From: Archangium lipolyticum
GTDB taxonomy: Bacteria; Myxococcota; Myxococcia; Myxococcales; Myxococcaceae
Length of the DNA stretch: 64,000 bases
Assembly: GCF_024623785.1 (NCBI RefSeq)
Contig: NZ_JANKBZ010000019.1
Coordinates: 124,001-188,000, forward strand
Reading direction: 5' to 3'
A model generated the notes under the pieces. The model had not been told where the DNA came from. It was given only the letters and a program-made list of their open reading frames with translations, and did no database searches. Positions within the stretch are counted from its first letter, which is position 1; every line of letters begins with the position of its first letter. Positions 61,649 through 64,000 of the stretch are shown piece by piece. A program made the translations under genes and the position numbers.

Positions 61649-62566
61649 TCAGTCGTTGGGGTCGTTGAAGGGCGTCTCGCCGGCCGGGTCGCAGCCCTCG
61701 AAGAAGCCGTAGGCCCAGCCGTGGATGGCGCCCGGGTCCGAGTAGATGTTGGTGTAGCGCTCGCCCCGGAGGCGGCTGAGGGCGTCCGAGGGAGTGGTGC
61801 CCACCGCGAGGGCCACGGGGCACTGCTCGTCGCCGGTCCCGTTCACATCGTCGTCGTACATGTTGTCCAGCCAGGCGGTGCGGATGGAGACGTCGTGCGC
61901 GTCGTCGGCGAAGTCCTCGTAATCATCCACGCGTCCGGAGCTGATCCACATGAGGCCGTGGAAGCCGTCCACCTGGTGCAGGCGCTGACCGTTGATCGCC
62001 GAGTCCCCGTCCTGGAACATGCGCCAGGCGAAGTTGATGTTGTCGTCGTCCATGCTGTAGCAGGACGAGAGGTGGAGGAACTCCAGGTCCACGTCGCCGG
62101 CGAACAGGTCGTCGGAGCTGGCGCCCTCGGCGGCATCCAGCGAGCACTGGCCGCTGGAGTCCTTCACGCGCAGGGAGCCAGCCCAGTGGTTGCCGCTGTC
62201 GGCGCCGTGCAGGGCGATGATGGCCGCGTCCGCGTCATCCAGGAACGAGTCGTCCTGGCACGAGGTGGAGGTGGGCGCGTCCGGGTCGCAGAAGCGGCCG
62301 CGGGACATGGATCCGTTGACGTAGGCTCCGTCCTTGTAGAACACGCCCTGGCTGGTGACCTCGTCGTACCAGCCGCGTGCCATGTCATCCCAAGAGTTAC
62401 GGGTGCTACCGCCGCACTCGGTGGTCCACTGGGTGATGGCGAACATCTTGGCCTCGAGACTCGCGGCCATGGCGGGAGAGGCGGACAGCAGGGCCCAGCC
62501 GAGGGACAGGGCGCCCCCCGCGCCGAGCACGCGGAGCAGTCCTCCGCGGTTCGGGGTCTTCTTCAT
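61649..62566 (-). CDS. Secreted DUF6345-family protein
   Basis: 305 residues from ATG 62566 with AAAGGAAC upstream; an upstream start would spoil the signal peptide. The signal resembles a Tat-like or long Sec signal (RGGLLRVLGAGGALSLGWAL, cleavage near AMA/AS). The mature part is rich in Asp and Trp, with AIIALHGADSGNHW, LEFLHLSSCYSMDDDN, a Cys-containing strand, and WISSGRVDDYEDFADD. This order of HG, SC and Asp resembles a caspase/gingipain-like His-Cys arrangement, which DUF6345 proteins may share. It is first in the operon with the next secreted protein. Possible peptidase, not proven. Confidence 0.72.
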   Translation of the reverse strand: MKKTPNRGGLLRVLGAGGALSLGWALLSASPAMAASLEAKMFAITQWTTECGGSTRNSWDDMARGWYDEVTSQGVFYKDGAYVNGSMSRGRFCDPDAPTSTSCQDDSFLDDADAAIIALHGADSGNHWAGSLRVKDSSGQCSLDAAEGASSDDLFAGDVDLEFLHLSSCYSMDDDNINFAWRMFQDGDSAINGQRLHQVDGFHGLMWISSGRVDDYEDFADDAHDVSIRTAWLDNMYDDDVNGTGDEQCPVALAVGTTPSDALSRLRGERYTNIYSDPGAIHGWAYGFFEGCDPAGETPFNDPND

Positions 62567-62660
62567 GTCGGGTTCCTTTGGTGGAGGGCCATCTTCCGTG
62601 GCCTCCACCCTTCAACGAACCCGGCGCCACATCTTCCCGCGCGGGATTTATTTCTCACGC

Positions 62661-62761
62661 GCCAAGGACCTGGACCTCACCGAGTCAGCCCTGCGCAACT
62701 GGGTGCGCGAGGCCGACGGAGAAAAGCAGCGGCCTTCTTCGCGAAGGAGAGCTCGACGTGA
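62661..62761 (+). mobile_element. IS3-family OrfA transposase remnant
   Basis: The plus strand reads AKDLDLTESALRNWVREAD, a helix-turn-helix segment typical of IS3 OrfA. After a frameshift it reads KAAAFFAKESST and stops at 62759-62761, the standard end of OrfA. The middle helices (about 35 residues) are deleted. No inverted terminal repeats or OrfB remain. Confidence 0.75.
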
Positions 62762-62984
62762 AGTTGGCTTACCGCGTAACCGCCCGGAATGATTGGGAGT
62801 CGAGATCTCGCCGCGTCCCTTGTAGTCCCGCCCCGTTCCAGCCCGTTCCGCACTCTCACGCGACATAGACGCAACATGGGGGCGGCTTCCTTCTGCTCCC
62901 CCTCGCGTGCTCGTCCGCCGCTGTCGAGGCGCGCTGGCATACTCCGAACAGCCCCACCAGGACCCGCCAGGTCCTGACTTGATC

Positions 62985-62989
62985 GGAGG
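62985..62989 (+). promoter_or_regulatory. Ribosome-binding site that decides an ATA start
   Basis: GGAGG lies 8 nt before ATA at 62998-63000. No ATG, GTG or TTG exists in this frame between the upstream in-frame stop (TGA) and the lipoprotein signal, so the site points to ATA as the initiation codon. Confidence 0.6.
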
Positions 62990-62997
62990 ATGTAGCC

Positions 62998-63942
62998 ATA
63001 CGTTTCCGAGCGTGCATCGCACTGCTGCTCTTTCTCTCAGCCTGCGCTACGTCAGCGCCGAGCCCAAGAGAGCCAGCGGCCCGGGACCCGAGGCTCGCCA
63101 ACCTCCAGCGAGCGGCGAAGCTGCCCTGGACGGACGGGGGGCGGTGCGCCGTCCAAGAGGCTTCCGAGCCTTGGCCCGTGCTGGCGGAGCGGTGCTATCA
63201 GGCCCTCGACCATGACCGGATCGAGTTTCATGACATCTCGGGACGATGCGCGATTGCCTCTGCGGGTGCCGCTGCAATGGGGCTCGGGGTCTGCGTCCTG
63301 GCGGCCCCGGAGATCGTCGTGGGCGCGGTAGTTGTGGCGGGCGTTGTCGTGGTGGGCTTCGCCATCAAAGAGGCCTTGGATGCGTATGAGCTGAGATGGG
63401 GCGATCCCGAGAAAGTGAGGCCCGCGCCAGAAACGAGGCCCGTGCCTGAAACGCGCCCCGTGCCTGAAGTGAAGCCCGCCCCGCAGGAGCCCTCGCCGGA
63501 AAAAAAGCTCAAGCCGGAGCCAAGAGGGCCGGATTTCCCTCCTCTGGTGCCACCCGAAGTCACGGAGCGAGATCGCTACAGGTGCGAACCCATCCCGGAA
63601 CCGCACGCGGGCAAGGATGACGCGCATAACAAGTGCGCCGATCAGTTTCCGCCTAACCGTTATCCCGGAATGGATGTGCTCGTGGGCGGCGTGAGCTTCG
63701 ATGCACTGCAAGTCGGCGTGCGTGTGCTGTGGGAAATCAAGACCCATCAATTTGATACGTACCCTGACTTTATCCAGGATCAGGAGATCGAGAAGGAAAT
63801 GAAGCAATTGGACAAGGAGCGAAACGCTGCGGCGGCATGTGGATATGGCTTCGTTATTGGCGTGAGCACCGACGCGCACAAACTCGCGCTGCTCAAGCAG
63901 GATCCCACCTTCAATATCGTTGTCACGGGGTGCAAACGATGA
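62998..63942 (+). CDS. SitA-like lipoprotein polymorphic toxin with PD-(D/E)XK-type nuclease domain, ATA start
   Basis: 314 residues if started at ATA 62998; the next usable start (GTG 63178) would lose the signal. The N-terminus RFRACIALLLFLSAC has a lipobox (Cys16). A hydrophobic helix (about 101-122) is followed by a Pro-Glu repeat linker (PETRPVPETRPVPE). The C-terminal domain (about 185-314) is conserved-looking, with Asp235 and Glu246-Ile-Lys248 in VRVLWEIKTHQF, the core of PD-(D/E)XK nucleases, and YGFVIGVSTDAH. Lipoprotein toxins of this plan (SitA) are passed between myxobacteria by outer-membrane exchange. The stop overlaps the next gene by 4 nt. Confidence 0.75.
   Translation: MRFRACIALLLFLSACATSAPSPREPAARDPRLANLQRAAKLPWTDGGRCAVQEASEPWPVLAERCYQALDHDRIEFHDISGRCAIASAGAAAMGLGVCVLAAPEIVVGAVVVAGVVVVGFAIKEALDAYELRWGDPEKVRPAPETRPVPETRPVPEVKPAPQEPSPEKKLKPEPRGPDFPPLVPPEVTERDRYRCEPIPEPHAGKDDAHNKCADQFPPNRYPGMDVLVGGVSFDALQVGVRVLWEIKTHQFDTYPDFIQDQEIEKEMKQLDKERNAAAACGYGFVIGVSTDAHKLALLKQDPTFNIVVTGCKR
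63421..63480 (+). repeat. Tandem Pro-Glu linker repeat in toxin
   Basis: About three imperfect 18-bp units encode the RPAPET/RPVPET/RPVPEV linker between the membrane-like part and the nuclease domain. Its unit number may vary between strains. Confidence 0.6.
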
Positions 63943-64000
63943 CTACGCGAAAAAGACTCAGCATCGTCGTCTACGCGCCTGCGCTTGTGTGCAACGACAG
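63939..64000 (+). CDS. Start of probable immunity gene, 3' end outside window
   Basis: ATG at 63939 overlaps the toxin stop (ATGA). The first 20 codons (MTTRKRLSIVVYAPALVCND) begin a basic then hydrophobic segment and run off the window. The position after a toxin with a 4-nt overlap is standard for its cognate immunity protein; the sequence itself is too short to identify. Confidence 0.55.
   Translation, partial: MTTRKRLSIVVYAPALVCND

Larger units (their letters stand above)
62567..62997. other. Intergenic region with IS3 remnant before toxin gene
   Basis: 431 nt. The only recognisable content is the IS3 OrfA remnant at 62661-62761 and the GGAGG at 62985-62989 that serves the toxin gene. 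No convincing promoter hexamers. Confidence 0.6.

Noticed and set aside
60908-62761. 617-codon plus-strand frame ending in the IS3 tail
   Set aside because: Only the last dozen codons are meaningful (transposase end); the rest is antisense to two secreted-protein genes.
1-64000. tRNA, rRNA, CRISPR, prophage or integrase genes
   Set aside because: Looked for cloverleaf-like and repeat-spacer patterns and for integrase motifs; none seen.

Overview
The window is high-GC DNA (about 70-75% in most genes). It holds a Ser/Thr kinase-cyclase fusion, orphan sensor kinases, many lipoproteins, a 3,180-residue TPR protein, degenerate outer-surface proteins and a SitA-like lipoprotein toxin. Together these point to a myxobacterium of the Cystobacterineae type (Archangium/Cystobacter/Myxococcus relatives). 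That assignment is inference from gene content, not a database match. I saw no tRNA, rRNA, CRISPR array, replication origin or intact insertion sequence.

Layout. 1-14,200: cut-off membrane protein, two divergent orphan histidine kinases, an NlpC/P60 lipoprotein, a kinase-cyclase, an acyltransferase, a GT-C-like membrane protein and a DUF885 peptidase. 14,196-25,698: giant TPR protein followed by a tight run of lipoprotein, queC and a VanX-like dipeptidase. 25,765-32,428: metabolic block with threonine synthase and mutarotase, phosphofructokinase coupled to XdhC, a divergent NagB-family protein and a VWA protein. 32,683-36,422: a lower-GC cassette. One 972-residue protein joins two SAP motifs, a complete HsdM-type adenine methyltransferase and an OLD/AAA_21-type ATPase, followed after 10 nt by a DUF4276/TOPRIM-like protein. 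No HsdS or HsdR is present. This is the best candidate for an undescribed defence system, similar in logic to PARIS (ATPase plus TOPRIM effector) but built onto a type I methyltransferase.

36,423-40,383 is a gene graveyard: tails of a tectonin protein, a methyltransferase (present twice, within a 78-bp direct repeat) and a histidine kinase. An inverted repeat of about 90 bp brackets a tetraheme cytochrome operon, and a low-GC orphan gene follows. 40,386-49,743: DUF4336 protein, GH64 glucanase, lipoproteins, an AraC regulator divergent from a hydrolase, and a large propeller lipoprotein. 50,006-54,474: a three-gene secreted cluster of planctomycete-like DUF1592/1588/1585, c-type haem and DUF1501 proteins. 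54,669-60,513: serine hydrolase, two decayed genes, DoxX and LysR. 60,653-62,566: two secreted proteins with a strong terminator.

The right edge carries an IS3 transposase remnant and then a lipoprotein PD-(D/E)XK toxin gene whose only sensible start codon is ATA. It overlaps by 4 nt the first codons of a probable immunity gene that runs out of the window.
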